A DNA stretch of 26,454 nt from JBKJUK01 sp046590705 (GCA_046590705.1 JBKJUK010000094.1:1-26454); one strand, 5' to 3'. Counted from the first letter of the stretch, positions 1 through 8,064 are shown. The notes: generated from the letters alone by a model not told the origin. Numbers and translations: made by a program.

Positions 1-25
1 GCGTTCTGAGTTCTGCGTTCATCAG
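1..25 (-). repeat. 25-bp repeat, inverted partner of 1023-1047
   Basis: The first 25 bases of the window are the exact reverse complement of 1023-1047. The two copies bracket the ribH-nusB pair in inverted orientation. The unit is built from short AGAAC-like sub-repeats, so it may belong to a dispersed low-complexity family. The copy may continue to the left of the window. Confidence 0.85.
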
Positions 26-45
26 CACAGCATTCGACTTATAAT
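18..45 (+). promoter_or_regulatory. Putative sigma70 promoter for ribH-nusB
   Basis: A perfect TATAAT lies at 40-45, with a poor -35 candidate (TTCATC, 18-23) at 16-bp spacing. The expected transcript start near 52 leaves about 24 nt of leader before the ribH ATG. The -35 candidate lies inside the 25-bp repeat at the window start. The -10 match is seen directly; use as a promoter is inferred. Confidence 0.5.
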
Positions 46-75
46 GCGCGCCCGCTCTGTCTGGCGGTTCTAACC

Positions 76-564
76 ATGAGATCTTTCGAAGCTGACCTCG
101 ACTCGTCCTCGCTGCGCGTGGCAATTGCCGCCAGCCGCTTCAATGACGAAATCGTCTCCGGATTGATCGAGGGTGCCGTCGACTGCCTGCGCAGTCATGG
201 TTCATCCGAGGAATCGATCTCGCTTTTCAGGGTTCCGGGAGCGTTTGAACTGCCGGTTCTCACGCGCAAATTGCTGCTTCAGGAGCAATACGATGCAGTG
301 ATCGCGCTCGGGGCCCTGGTGCGAGGGGAGACTCCGCATTTCGACTTCATCTCCATTCAGGTCACGCTCGATTTGTCGCGAGTCGCCCTCGAGGCCGGCA
401 AGCCGGTAGCTTTCGGCGTAATCACCTGCAACGACATGGATCAGGCGCGTCACCGAATCGCTCCGGGAAGCAACAAAGGCTGGGAGGCTGCGCTGGCCGC
501 AATCGAGATGTCCAACCTCTTCCGCCTGGTCGACCGGGCACTTGATCCGCATCGGGAAGGCTGA
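76..564 (+). CDS. ribH: 6,7-dimethyl-8-ribityllumazine synthase
   Basis: Condenses 5-amino-6-ribitylamino-uracil with 3,4-dihydroxy-2-butanone 4-phosphate to 6,7-dimethyl-8-ribityllumazine, the penultimate step of riboflavin synthesis in the cytoplasm. The 162-residue length is normal for the family. Visible hallmarks are ASRFN near residue 19, the substrate-binding VPGAFELP, ALGALVRGETPHFD with the conserved catalytic histidine H88, and FGVITCND followed by QA..R near the C-terminus. The family usually assembles as pentamers or 60-mer shells. ATG at 76 gives the canonical N-terminus, though no clear Shine-Dalgarno precedes it. The TGA directly abuts the nusB ATG, so the two genes are co-transcribed; ribH-nusB adjacency is common across bacteria. 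No other riboflavin gene lies downstream, so the rest of the pathway must be upstream or elsewhere. Confidence 0.97.
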   Translation: MRSFEADLDSSSLRVAIAASRFNDEIVSGLIEGAVDCLRSHGSSEESISLFRVPGAFELPVLTRKLLLQEQYDAVIALGALVRGETPHFDFISIQVTLDLSRVALEAGKPVAFGVITCNDMDQARHRIAPGSNKGWEAALAAIEMSNLFRLVDRALDPHREG

Positions 565-1008
565 ATGGGCTCACGTAGAAAGGCGAGGGAACTCGCACTC
601 CAGATGTTGTTCCAATTTGATCTGTCCGGCAACGATACGGCTGTGATCCTGACGACTTTCGAGGAACTGCAGAAGGTTCGGTCCGGCGTGAAGGACTTTG
701 CTGCAAGCCTGTTCGAGGGCACGGTGCGGGAGATGGATCGAATCGATGAAATGATCACGCAGCAGGCCGACAACTGGCGTCTATCGAGAATGGCGGTCGT
801 CGATCGGAACATCATCAGGATGTCCGTCTACGAGTTCCTGCATCAGACCGGAACGCCGAAGTTGGTGATCATCGATGAGGCTCTGGAGATCGCCAAGAAA
901 TTCGGGACGCAGAAGTCCTCGCAATTCATCAACGGTGTGCTGGACGGAATCCTGCGAAAGCACAAGCTTCAGGATCCTGTGGAGCAGACACAGCCTGTTG
1001 CGCGATGA
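565..1008 (+). CDS. nusB: Transcription antitermination factor NusB
   Basis: NusB binds boxA RNA with NusE (ribosomal protein S10) and supports processive antitermination of rRNA transcription. The 147-residue all-helical protein shows the family signature: N-terminal RRKARELALQMLFQFDLS, a central DRIDEMI....NWRLSRMAVVDRNI.R segment, and the C-terminal FIDEALEIAKKF-like block read here as IDEALEIAKKFG followed by FINGVLDGI. Length is typical. It starts on the base after the ribH stop, which implies translational coupling. The last about 15 residues (KLQDPVEQTQPVAR) are variable tail. The gene ends only 14 nt before the inverted copy of the 25-bp repeat that also starts the window. Confidence 0.97.
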   Translation: MGSRRKARELALQMLFQFDLSGNDTAVILTTFEELQKVRSGVKDFAASLFEGTVREMDRIDEMITQQADNWRLSRMAVVDRNIIRMSVYEFLHQTGTPKLVIIDEALEIAKKFGTQKSSQFINGVLDGILRKHKLQDPVEQTQPVAR

Positions 1009-1022
1009 CGCGGATGCGCTCT

Positions 1023-1047
1023 CTGATGAACGCAGAACTCAGAACGC
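1023..1047 (+). repeat. 25-bp repeat, inverted partner of 1-25
   Basis: Exact reverse complement of window positions 1-25, placed 14 nt after the nusB stop. Additional AGAACGCAGAAC-like sub-repeats continue to about 1053. Confidence 0.85.
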
Positions 1048-1102
1048 AGAACGTCGAAGTAAGAAAAGAGTCAACGACCACCACTCTGCATGGCAGGCCG
1101 CA

Positions 1103-1133
1103 GTTGTGGAGTACAGGCAATCCTGCCTGTGTC
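1103..1133 (+). repeat. Family B palindromic repeat, partial copy
   Basis: Contains ACAGGCAATCCTGCCTGTG, the core shared with 13771-13830, 23096-23155 and, inverted, 23155-23210. The core is itself a hairpin (about 8-bp arms around a 4-nt loop). The downstream part of the repeat, present in the other copies, is missing here. Confidence 0.75.
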
Positions 1134-1288
1134 GGGTTCAGTGTCAATGAGCTATTCTCTTTTCCCGGAAAACTAGTCAGACTCTCAGCCCACATGAATC
1201 CGACAGCGGTCCAGCAGAGGCGAAGTCGCGATGGCAGAGTATCGGCCTGCTCGTACGCGTCCCTGATTTCGCTGCGAGTGAGGGCTTC

Positions 1289-3259
1289 TTGAGTCTACTC
1301 GGAAGACTCGAAGATCTGTCGGTAACAGACATCGTTCAGATCGTCTACCTCAGTCGTCGAACGGGAATCCTCGAGGTCGTCGATTCGAGCGGCCGCTACT
1401 CCATTGTCTTCAGTCACGGTCTGATCGTGAACGCGACTTCTCCTGCGGCGCCCAGTCTTGGTCATCGTCTCGTTTCCAGCGGGCTATTGACTGACAGTCA
1501 CATGGCTCTGGCCCGCCAGACAGAAGATGCAGGGGTGCCCATCGGCACAGCCATTCTCGAGTTGAATCTTCTCTCGGCTGAGAAGCTCGCGGCGGCGGTA
1601 CATGAACACATCCTCGAGATCGTCACCTACCTCGTTCCGAATCGCGAAGGCGAATTCAACTTCATCCTCAGCGAAGTCGGCTATCTCGACATCGAGTACG
1701 AACCGCGCACACTCTTCAAAGAAAACGGGATCACCCCTCAGAAGCTCATCGGTACCGAAGGCGAGAAGATCAAGCCCCTGCAGGGGCTTGAAGATTCGAT
1801 GCGTGCCGGTAAAGCGCTTCTGCGCAGCGCTCAGACCTCGGAGCCCGCGACCTCGGGTCGGCTTGAACTGGCTGGTACTCCGCTGGCGGAAGAGGAGGCC
1901 GAAGTAGTGCCGGAGTCTCGGCCGCATCAGGATGTCGATGACAGCGCCCCGTTCGATCTGATCGACGATGAAGTGGGCGGAGACGAATCCCTGGAAGTGC
2001 TGCTGCAGAGTAACGATGTGCTGGACGTCGAAGAGTCACTGTTTGATGAACCGGCTCGTCCAGCGGCTGCGGCTGAAGTGTTGATCCCTGACGAAGCGCA
2101 GCAGCCGGTCAAACAGGTTGTACCTGTCAGTGTGGAGACTTCGGAGAAGTCAGCGCCAGTGGTGAGAACGTTGCCGCCGACGTTCAGTTCCTTCCGCACC
2201 GGCGAAGCTCCCGAGATCGCTCCCCAGCTGGCACGTGTGGTCGTCCTACTGGAGCGAGATCCGCTGGTCCGGGTAGCGGCGAAGCGAGCGTTCACGAAGA
2301 GGGGAGTGCAGATCCAGCAGTATGGCTCGCCCGCGGATGCCCGACAGGCTGTCCTCGAGCTTCTGTCGAAGAACGAATTTTTCGTCTCTTTCCTCGACAT
2401 GACCGCCGGCAGCGGGAGCGGGTCCGAAGCTGCGCAGATCGTGCAGGCCATCAAGCGGAAGAACCGCCGGCTCCCGGCCGTGGTCATCGACCGCGAGGCT
2501 GATCTGCGCAAGCGACATGAGATGCTTCGCGCCGGCGCTGATCTGTACCTCACCAAACCGACCGATACGCATCTGAATCCGGGACTGGCAGAGGAGCAGC
2601 TGGCACTTTTCAGCGACGAACTCGTCCTTTTCGCCGAGCGCGCGTTTCAGGACTGGCAGAGGGAAGCTACTGGAAGTCGAGACGAAGATCGCGGGCGGCA
2701 GTTCTATGAGCAGGCCGAGAAAGAGAAATCGGAGCGAAGCTTTCTCGTCCTTCGCCAGCTCATCAACGAATTGAGCAATCCTGAAGACGCGACGCAGGTG
2801 ACGCAGATCATTCTGCGGGTTGCCGGTGAGTATCTCGATCGGGTAGCCCTGTTTCTGGTGACCCCGGACACCCTGGTTGGCGTGGACGGAGGCGGGAGTC
2901 TGCGGACCGACGAGATCGCGGGCAGGGTCCGGCGCCTGCGAATACCGCGCTCTGAGCCCTCCATTCTCGAGGACGTCATTCGCCGGAAGCGATCACATCA
3001 GGGTAAAGTGGCCCGGACTCGTGCCAATGCTGCGGTCATCACCAGCATCGGCGCCACGCTGCCCAGCGAGGTCGTAGTCATGCCGATCGTAAACAATGAA
3101 AAGGTCGTTGGCGTGCTTTACGGCGATAATGCAGAACAGCGGGCGCCCTTCGGGGAGCTCAATGGGTTGCAGATCTTCCTGTCGCAGGCTGGCTATGCAT
3201 TCGAGAACGCCTTCAGCACCAGGATGCACCGACAGAATTCAGTTGTGGACGAACGATGA
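1289..3259 (+). CDS. PATAN (DUF4388)-receiver-GAF signalling protein
   Basis: A 656-residue cytoplasmic protein with three parts. Residues 1 to about 135 are a PATAN/DUF4388 domain (LSVTDIVQIVYLSRRTGILEV, then GL.VNA..P). Residues about 190-310 are an acidic, Pro/Ser-rich linker. Residues about 315-450 form a receiver-like domain (VVVLLERDP, putative phosphosite D370 in FLDMTAG, K423 in LYLTKPT), so it may still be phosphorylated. Residues about 480-656 form a GAF domain. The start is TTG at 1289, behind GAGTGAGGG at good spacing; it gives the canonical PATAN N-terminus. The end overlaps the next cheY by ATGA. PATAN-type response regulators are known from cyanobacterial twitching phototaxis, where they act on the pilus motor; a similar output role here is inference. 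The GAF ligand is not identifiable. Confidence 0.85.
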   Translation: MSLLGRLEDLSVTDIVQIVYLSRRTGILEVVDSSGRYSIVFSHGLIVNATSPAAPSLGHRLVSSGLLTDSHMALARQTEDAGVPIGTAILELNLLSAEKLAAAVHEHILEIVTYLVPNREGEFNFILSEVGYLDIEYEPRTLFKENGITPQKLIGTEGEKIKPLQGLEDSMRAGKALLRSAQTSEPATSGRLELAGTPLAEEEAEVVPESRPHQDVDDSAPFDLIDDEVGGDESLEVLLQSNDVLDVEESLFDEPARPAAAAEVLIPDEAQQPVKQVVPVSVETSEKSAPVVRTLPPTFSSFRTGEAPEIAPQLARVVVLLERDPLVRVAAKRAFTKRGVQIQQYGSPADARQAVLELLSKNEFFVSFLDMTAGSGSGSEAAQIVQAIKRKNRRLPAVVIDREADLRKRHEMLRAGADLYLTKPTDTHLNPGLAEEQLALFSDELVLFAERAFQDWQREATGSRDEDRGRQFYEQAEKEKSERSFLVLRQLINELSNPEDATQVTQIILRVAGEYLDRVALFLVTPDTLVGVDGGGSLRTDEIAGRVRRLRIPRSEPSILEDVIRRKRSHQGKVARTRANAAVITSIGATLPSEVVVMPIVNNEKVVGVLYGDNAEQRAPFGELNGLQIFLSQAGYAFENAFSTRMHRQNSVVDER

Positions 3260-3636
3260 AATTACTCGTAGTTGAAGACTCTCCATCCATGCGGGCCTAC
3301 CTCACGACCATGATCGAGGGGGAAGCTGAAAATTTCGACCTCGAAATCATCGAGGCATCAAGCGGCTTCGAAGCGCTGAAGATCCTCCCGCACCATCAGT
3401 TTCAGGCCATTCTCACGGACATCAACATGCCTGACATCAACGGTCTGGAACTGGTCAGCTTCCTGAAAAATCATCCCGTCTACAAGCTGATCCCGATCAT
3501 GGTGGTTTCAACCGAAGCCAGCGACGAGGACCGCAAGCGCGCCGCCGCCCTCGGTGCCGAAGAATATCTCGTCAAACCGTTCACCCGAGACGACCTCTCC
3601 GAAAAGCTGCGAAGACTGCTGCGTACGACGGGCTGA
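3256..3636 (+). CDS. CheY-like single-domain response regulator (first copy)
   Basis: A 126-residue stand-alone receiver. The acidic pair is E7-D8 (VVEDSPSMR), the phospho-acceptor D55 (LTDINMPD), the switch residue S85 or T86 (VVSTEAS) and the conserved lysine K107 (LVKPF). All residues needed for phosphotransfer are present and there is no output domain, so it should act by protein-protein contact after phosphorylation by the adjacent CheA. Its ATG overlaps the stop of the PATAN gene (ATGA), and its TGA lies one base before the cheA ATG, so dosage is tightly coupled to both. It resembles the second CheY at 13345 in its VVEDSP and LTDINMP blocks; which one serves as output and which as phosphate sink cannot be told from sequence. 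Confidence 0.93.
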   Translation: MKLLVVEDSPSMRAYLTTMIEGEAENFDLEIIEASSGFEALKILPHHQFQAILTDINMPDINGLELVSFLKNHPVYKLIPIMVVSTEASDEDRKRAAALGAEEYLVKPFTRDDLSEKLRRLLRTTG

Positions 3637-3637
3637 G

Positions 3638-5659
3638 ATGGCGAAAGAAGACGACCGAGCCAGACAGGAGTTCACTTCCGAGGCTGAAGAACTTCTCGAC
3701 ACCCTTTCCCGGGACCTTGGCGAATTCGAGAGCCAGGGCAAGGGCGTTCGACCGGAGGTCATCAATAAGATCTTCCGTGAGGTGCACTCCCTCAAGGGCC
3801 TGGCTGGCATGCTGGGGTTCGCGGAGATCTCTGAGCTCTCCCACAATCTCGAGGAAATGCTGGACCGCCTTCGCATGGGAAAGGTCGAGATTTCACGCGG
3901 ACTGTTCGATCTGCTCTACGACTCTGTCGACAGCCTGAACCGGCTGGTCATTGCCATCAACGATCCCAGTGTGGAAGGGCTGGTGGATGTTCCGAAGCTC
4001 ACCACCCGCATACACCAGCTGATCACCGACCAGGCCGTTCAGAAATCAGGCGATCCATTCAGCGAGCTGGAGCTCGACGAGCAGACCCGTAAATCACTCA
4101 CTGAGTATGAAGAGCACCGGCTGCTGGAGAACGTCAGGCAGGACCATCAGATCTTCTCGATCGAGGTGACGTTCGATTTCTCGGACTTCGACGAACGGCT
4201 CCGCTCCCTCACCTCGATCCTCAATGAATCCGGCGAGGTCATCTCGACTCTTCCGGCCATCGACTCGGCAGGCGGGTCGGGCATCTCGTTCAGGCTCCTT
4301 TTCGGCACTTTGATCGACGATACCGAGCTGGTGGTAAAAATCGGAACTGAACCGCGCGTCAGGGCGTTGCGAAACGCCACACCGCGGGATGCGTTTCCCG
4401 AAATGAACTTCGACGACGATCTGTCGCTGCGTTCGTTGTCGCGCACCGTTCGTGTCGATATCAGCAGGCTCGATCACGTGATGAACATCGTTGGCGAGTT
4501 GATCATCGAGAAGACTCATCTCGAAGCGCTCACTCGCGGAGGACTTCAGAACCAGCGCATGGTGACGCATGAGCTGACCAAGCTCGCCCGTAACTTCGAC
4601 CGCAAGTTGAACGATCTTCAGAAGTCGGTGATCGAAATCCGCATGGTTCCCGTCGATCAGATCTACTCGAAACTGTCCCGGACAGTGAGGAAGGTCGCGC
4701 GTGAACTCGGAAAAGAAATCGAGCTGATTCTTCGCGGGGAAGAAACGGAACTCGACAAGATGATGGTCGAAGAGCTGACCGATCCGCTGATGCACATCAT
4801 CCGAAACGCTCTCGATCATGGAATCGAGAGCCCGGAGGAGCGTGTAGCCGCCGGAAAATCTCCGGTGGGTCGCGTCACCATCGAGGCTTACCAGAAAGGG
4901 AACTCGGTCGTGCTCGACGTCTCCGATGACGGCAGGGGGATCAACCCCGAGGTCATTCGGAAACTGGCTGTCGAGAAAGGGCTGATCAATGCCAAGGAAG
5001 TGGTCGACTTCGCGCGCGCCGCGGAACTGCTTTTCACTCCCGGATTCTCGACGGCCAAGACTGTCAGCGAAATCTCGGGCCGCGGAGTCGGCATGGACGT
5101 GGTCCGCAAAAACATCCAGGAGTTGAAGGGCTCGATCGATATTCTTTCCGAGGTGGGGAAGGGTTCCACGTTCCGCATCATGCTGCCGATTACACTGGCC
5201 ATCATCCAGGCCCTGATCGTCAAAGCTGGAGGCGATCGCTTCGCCATCCCTCTTTCTTCCGTCGAGGAATCGTTGCGAATTTTCAGCTCCGAAATTACCA
5301 CGGTCGAGAAGAAGGAAGTCTTCCGGCTGCGCGAATCGACTCTGCCGATTCTCCGCCTGGCAGACGCCTTCGGACTCGAGGATCAGGCTGGCCAGTCGAC
5401 CCAGAAATTTTTCATCGTAGTGACGCGATCCGGGGAGCGGCTGGTCGGATTGCTGGTCGACGCACTGGTTCGCCAGCAGGAAATCGTCATCAAATCAATC
5501 GGCGAACGGCTCAAACAGATCCCGGGAATTGCAGGCGCAACGGAGATCGGCGAGAACGAGATTGTGCTGGTGCTGGACATCGGTTCGCTGATCGACCATT
5601 TCGCCAGCGCAGCGCGAAGCAGCCGGCGGGTGATTCAATCTGTGACGGCGGCAGGCTGA
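3638..5659 (+). CDS. cheA: Chemotaxis-type hybrid-free histidine kinase CheA
   Basis: A 673-residue CheA. An N-terminal HPt (P1) domain carries the phosphorylatable H50 in FREVHSLKG. A region at about 165-235 is of uncertain fold and takes the place of a classic P2 CheY-binding domain. The dimerisation segment starts near 266 (RLDHVMNIVGELII). The ATPase (about 330-515) has its N box around 385-395 (HIIRNALDHGIE), DDGRG near 430 and GRGVGMDVV near 480. A CheW-like P5 domain covers about 525-660. No receiver is fused. The frame is open upstream to 3554, but ATG 3638 is preferred: it gives a normal HPt start and lies 1 nt after the cheY stop, whereas the longer start would overlap cheY by 80 nt. 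Downstream, the ExeA-like gene starts 1 nt after the stop. Confidence 0.96.
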   Translation: MAKEDDRARQEFTSEAEELLDTLSRDLGEFESQGKGVRPEVINKIFREVHSLKGLAGMLGFAEISELSHNLEEMLDRLRMGKVEISRGLFDLLYDSVDSLNRLVIAINDPSVEGLVDVPKLTTRIHQLITDQAVQKSGDPFSELELDEQTRKSLTEYEEHRLLENVRQDHQIFSIEVTFDFSDFDERLRSLTSILNESGEVISTLPAIDSAGGSGISFRLLFGTLIDDTELVVKIGTEPRVRALRNATPRDAFPEMNFDDDLSLRSLSRTVRVDISRLDHVMNIVGELIIEKTHLEALTRGGLQNQRMVTHELTKLARNFDRKLNDLQKSVIEIRMVPVDQIYSKLSRTVRKVARELGKEIELILRGEETELDKMMVEELTDPLMHIIRNALDHGIESPEERVAAGKSPVGRVTIEAYQKGNSVVLDVSDDGRGINPEVIRKLAVEKGLINAKEVVDFARAAELLFTPGFSTAKTVSEISGRGVGMDVVRKNIQELKGSIDILSEVGKGSTFRIMLPITLAIIQALIVKAGGDRFAIPLSSVEESLRIFSSEITTVEKKEVFRLRESTLPILRLADAFGLEDQAGQSTQKFFIVVTRSGERLVGLLVDALVRQQEIVIKSIGERLKQIPGIAGATEIGENEIVLVLDIGSLIDHFASAARSSRRVIQSVTAAG

Positions 5660-5660
5660 T

Positions 5661-6476
5661 ATGTATCGAGAGTTCTTCGGCTTCCGGGAGAAACCGTTCG
5701 GGCGAACGCCTGACCCGGCCTACCTCTACGAAAGCTCACAGCATGCCGAAGCTCTGGCGCGACTCGAGTACGCGGTCGAAGAGAAGGAATTCGCATTGCT
5801 GGTTGGTGAAGTCGGTTGCGGCAAAACCACTCTCTCTCGTGCACTCATCGATCGCGTCGGCGACAGCCGGCCGGTGATTCTCCTGATCAATCCGCGGCTC
5901 ACCCCTGCACAACTTCTCAAGTCCATCGCCGCGGGACTCGGACTCGAGCCCAGGCATTTCAGGAACGATCTGCTCGATCAGATTCACGGGGCACTCGTCG
6001 AGTTGTATGAACAGGGACGCGAGCCGGTGCTGCTCATTGATGAGGCCCAGCTGATCCCTGGAAAAGCCACCTTCGACGAGATTCGTCTGCTGACGAACTT
6101 TCAACTCGACGATCAGAATCTGCTCTCGCTGATTCTCATCGGTCAACCGGAACTCGAGAAGCGACTGGACCACCGCAACTACACCGCGCTTCGACAGAGA
6201 ATCAGTTTACGATACTTCCTCGGACCGTTAGGGGCGGAAGACACCGGTCGCTATGTGGATCACAGGGTGAAATCCGCTGGCGGCTCGACAAATCCGTTTC
6301 TCGCTGATGGAATTGAGGCCTTGCACCATTTCAGCGGCGGGATTCCACGCGTGATCAACACGCTGGCGGCTACGGCCTTGATGGACGCCTACGGCGATGA
6401 TGTGGCGACCATCGATCATGCGCGGGTCACGTCTGCGGCGCGCGAACACAGACTCGATCGTGAGGTGCGTGCCTGA
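5661..6476 (+). CDS. ExeA/GspA-like AAA+ ATPase
   Basis: A 271-residue ATPase of the ExeA/GspA/MshM type. The N-terminus YREFFGFREKPFGRTPDP is the family signature. Walker A is GEVGCGKTT (49-57, with K55), Walker B is VLLIDEAQ (123-130), followed by LILIGQPEL (sensor 1) and LRQRISLRYFL (arginine-finger region). In type II secretion and MSHA pilus systems such ATPases help assemble or position the secretin. This one stops after the AAA+ core: no transmembrane helix or peptidoglycan-binding domain is seen, so it should be cytoplasmic. It lies between cheA (1-nt gap) and cheW (TGATG overlap), so it is an integral member of this operon. A role in localising the chemosensory array or linking it to a pilus or secretion machine is inference. 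Confidence 0.88.
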   Translation: MYREFFGFREKPFGRTPDPAYLYESSQHAEALARLEYAVEEKEFALLVGEVGCGKTTLSRALIDRVGDSRPVILLINPRLTPAQLLKSIAAGLGLEPRHFRNDLLDQIHGALVELYEQGREPVLLIDEAQLIPGKATFDEIRLLTNFQLDDQNLLSLILIGQPELEKRLDHRNYTALRQRISLRYFLGPLGAEDTGRYVDHRVKSAGGSTNPFLADGIEALHHFSGGIPRVINTLAATALMDAYGDDVATIDHARVTSAAREHRLDREVRA

Positions 6477-7198
6477 TGGTGGACCTCGCAAAACTTCGGA
6501 AGAAGGCGCAGAAGAAAAAGGACGAACTGCTGGATGTGCTCAGCGGGGCAGCAGCTACCGTGATACCGGCGCAGATCGAAGTCGCGCCCGATCTCGAACC
6601 TTTAGAGACCCCTGCGGATCCGGTTCAAGAGATCGAGATAGCGGATGCGTCGCCGCGTGCGAAAGAGAACGATTCAGTGGGCCCTTCGGCCCGGCTGGAG
6701 AGTTTCAAGAAGAACCTGGGCCAGCGTCGCTCCGTCGGAGCCATTCGAGGAACGGGTGAGGAAGCGGCTGGTGAAGCGGGACGGGAACTGCTGGTCTTCT
6801 CAATGGCCGGAGAGCAGTACAGCGTCGAGATCGAGAAGATCGTCGAGATCGTGACCCCTCGTAATGCCACACGAGTCCCGAACGCCGGTGACTCGGTGAT
6901 CGGCATCATCTCGCTCCGTGGGACAATCGTCACGATTCTCGATCTGCGGCGAAAACTCGGTCATCAGTCGAGGGCCGAGGTAACCAGTGATTCGCGGATC
7001 GTGGTGGTGGAGAATGCAGGCGAGACGGCCGGTTTTCTCGTCGACCGCGTTTTCCGCGTGGCAAAGATCGACGCCGCCTTGATCAACGCTCACCCCGTGG
7101 CCACATCCACGGAGCAGAGCGAAATGATTCATGGCGTGTTTTACTACGCGGAAAAGCTGACCATCCTTCTGGATCTGGAAATGCTGCTTCATGAATAA
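6476..7198 (+). CDS. cheW: CheW-type coupling protein with long N-terminal extension
   Basis: 240 residues, against about 150-170 for a plain CheW. The CheW domain runs from about residue 104 to 238 (LLVFSMAGEQYSVEI, GIISLRGTIVTILDLR, GFLVDRVFRV). The first about 100 residues begin with a highly basic helix (LAKLRKKAQKKKDELL) and continue as an acidic, proline-containing, probably disordered stretch. CheW domains bridge receptors and the P5 domain of CheA. The extension could contact another partner, for instance the adjacent ATPase or a non-standard receptor, but nothing in it is recognisable. The ATG overlaps the upstream stop (TGATG). It is the only separate CheW in the locus. Confidence 0.92.
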   Translation: MVDLAKLRKKAQKKKDELLDVLSGAAATVIPAQIEVAPDLEPLETPADPVQEIEIADASPRAKENDSVGPSARLESFKKNLGQRRSVGAIRGTGEEAAGEAGRELLVFSMAGEQYSVEIEKIVEIVTPRNATRVPNAGDSVIGIISLRGTIVTILDLRRKLGHQSRAEVTSDSRIVVVENAGETAGFLVDRVFRVAKIDAALINAHPVATSTEQSEMIHGVFYYAEKLTILLDLEMLLHE

Positions 7199-7218
7199 TC
7201 GGGCAGGTACTGCAACGA

Positions 7219-8064
7219 ATGGAAATCACCTGTAGACAGTGTTCCTCGAAGTTTCGAGCCGCGGTCAGCAATCCGCTGACGCAGCCGGTTCGCGTCATCT
7301 GCCCATCCTGCGGCAAGCAGATGGTTCTGCGCCCCGCCCCTGAACAGTTCGACACATTCGTCGGACAGCGGCCCGACCTGCCCATGCCGGTCTGGAAACG
7401 GCGCGCCGTCATTGCCGACGAACCGCGTGAGTTTCGCGACTTCCTATGTGAGGAGCTGAAACGTCTCGACTTCGAGGTCAGTACCTTTGAAACGGGAGAA
7501 AAGGCGCTCGAGGCCGCACGGAGTACGCGGGCCGAACTAGTCATCCTCAACGTCTATCTGAAGGGGAAACTCGGTGTCGAGATCTCGGAAGAGATCAAGG
7601 CCGACGAGTCACTCGCCAAAACCAAAGTCGTGCTGATCGGTGCGCTGTTCCGAGCCAACCGCTTCAGGGCAAATCCGACCAATCTTTATGGCGCGGACGA
7701 GTACATCGAAGAGCAGATCCCTGCCAAGGAACTGCAGCGCATCGTGGGCAAACTTTTCCCGGGGATCCCCGATCGCCCGGAACTCAGCGCGGAGTCGAAG
7801 GAAATCGATGAGGCCCGCCGGCTGGCACGTCTGATCCTCTCGGACATCATCATTTACAACGCCGAGAAGGTCGAGCGGGGCATCCGGGAGGACAATTTCT
7901 TCGAGGTCCTCAAGGCCGAGATCGATGACGGTCGCGAATACTACGAATCGCGCGTACCGGCCAGAACGCGTGAGGCCACGGAGTTTTTCAACGAGACGCT
8001 GCAACACTTCGTTCAGATGAAGCGCGAGGAACTTGCGCGCAGCGGCGACGCGGTCGGCGAATGA
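7219..8064 (+). CDS. Zinc-ribbon protein with degenerate receiver domain and helical tail
   Basis: 281 residues in three parts. Residues 1-40 are a zinc ribbon with two CxxC pairs (C5/C8 and C28/C31). Residues about 63-182 have the receiver fold pattern, but the phospho-acceptor position is N111 (LVILNVYLKG) and the usual lysine-proline pair is replaced (YIEEQ), so phosphorylation is unlikely. Residues about 190-281 are a charged helical module (ARRLARLILSDIIIYNAEKV) of a kind I associate with zinc-ribbon/receiver proteins near chemosensory genes, from memory only. It starts 20 nt after cheW without an obvious ribosome-binding site and ends in an ATGA overlap with the HEAT gene. A scaffold or competitor of the true CheYs is a plausible role, not shown. 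Confidence 0.82.
   Translation: MEITCRQCSSKFRAAVSNPLTQPVRVICPSCGKQMVLRPAPEQFDTFVGQRPDLPMPVWKRRAVIADEPREFRDFLCEELKRLDFEVSTFETGEKALEAARSTRAELVILNVYLKGKLGVEISEEIKADESLAKTKVVLIGALFRANRFRANPTNLYGADEYIEEQIPAKELQRIVGKLFPGIPDRPELSAESKEIDEARRLARLILSDIIIYNAEKVERGIREDNFFEVLKAEIDDGREYYESRVPARTREATEFFNETLQHFVQMKREELARSGDAVGE

Larger units (their letters stand above)
1009..1288. other. Intergenic space with repeats, upstream of the chemosensory locus
   Basis: This 280-nt gap holds the 25-bp inverted repeat copy (1023-1047) and a partial copy of the CAGGCAATCCTGCCTG repeat family (1103-1133). No convincing gene is present; a 95-residue open frame through it is repeat-derived. The promoter of the downstream operon must lie here. 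TATTCT at 1153-1158 is the only -10-like string I noticed, and it has no good -35, so I do not call a promoter. Confidence 0.6.

Noticed and set aside
1005..1292. 95-residue + strand frame between nusB and the PATAN gene
   Set aside because: It is a translation of the 25-bp and family B repeats; similar peptides arise wherever the repeat occurs.
3554..3637. 28-residue N-terminal extension of CheA
   Set aside because: Would overlap the cheY gene by over 80 nt and is out of keeping with the HPt start; ATG 3638 fits the 1-nt spacing.
4094..4819. 241-residue open frame on the minus strand
   Set aside because: Lies entirely antisense to the ATPase and dimerisation part of cheA; composition follows the codon pattern of the + strand gene and no domain is recognisable.
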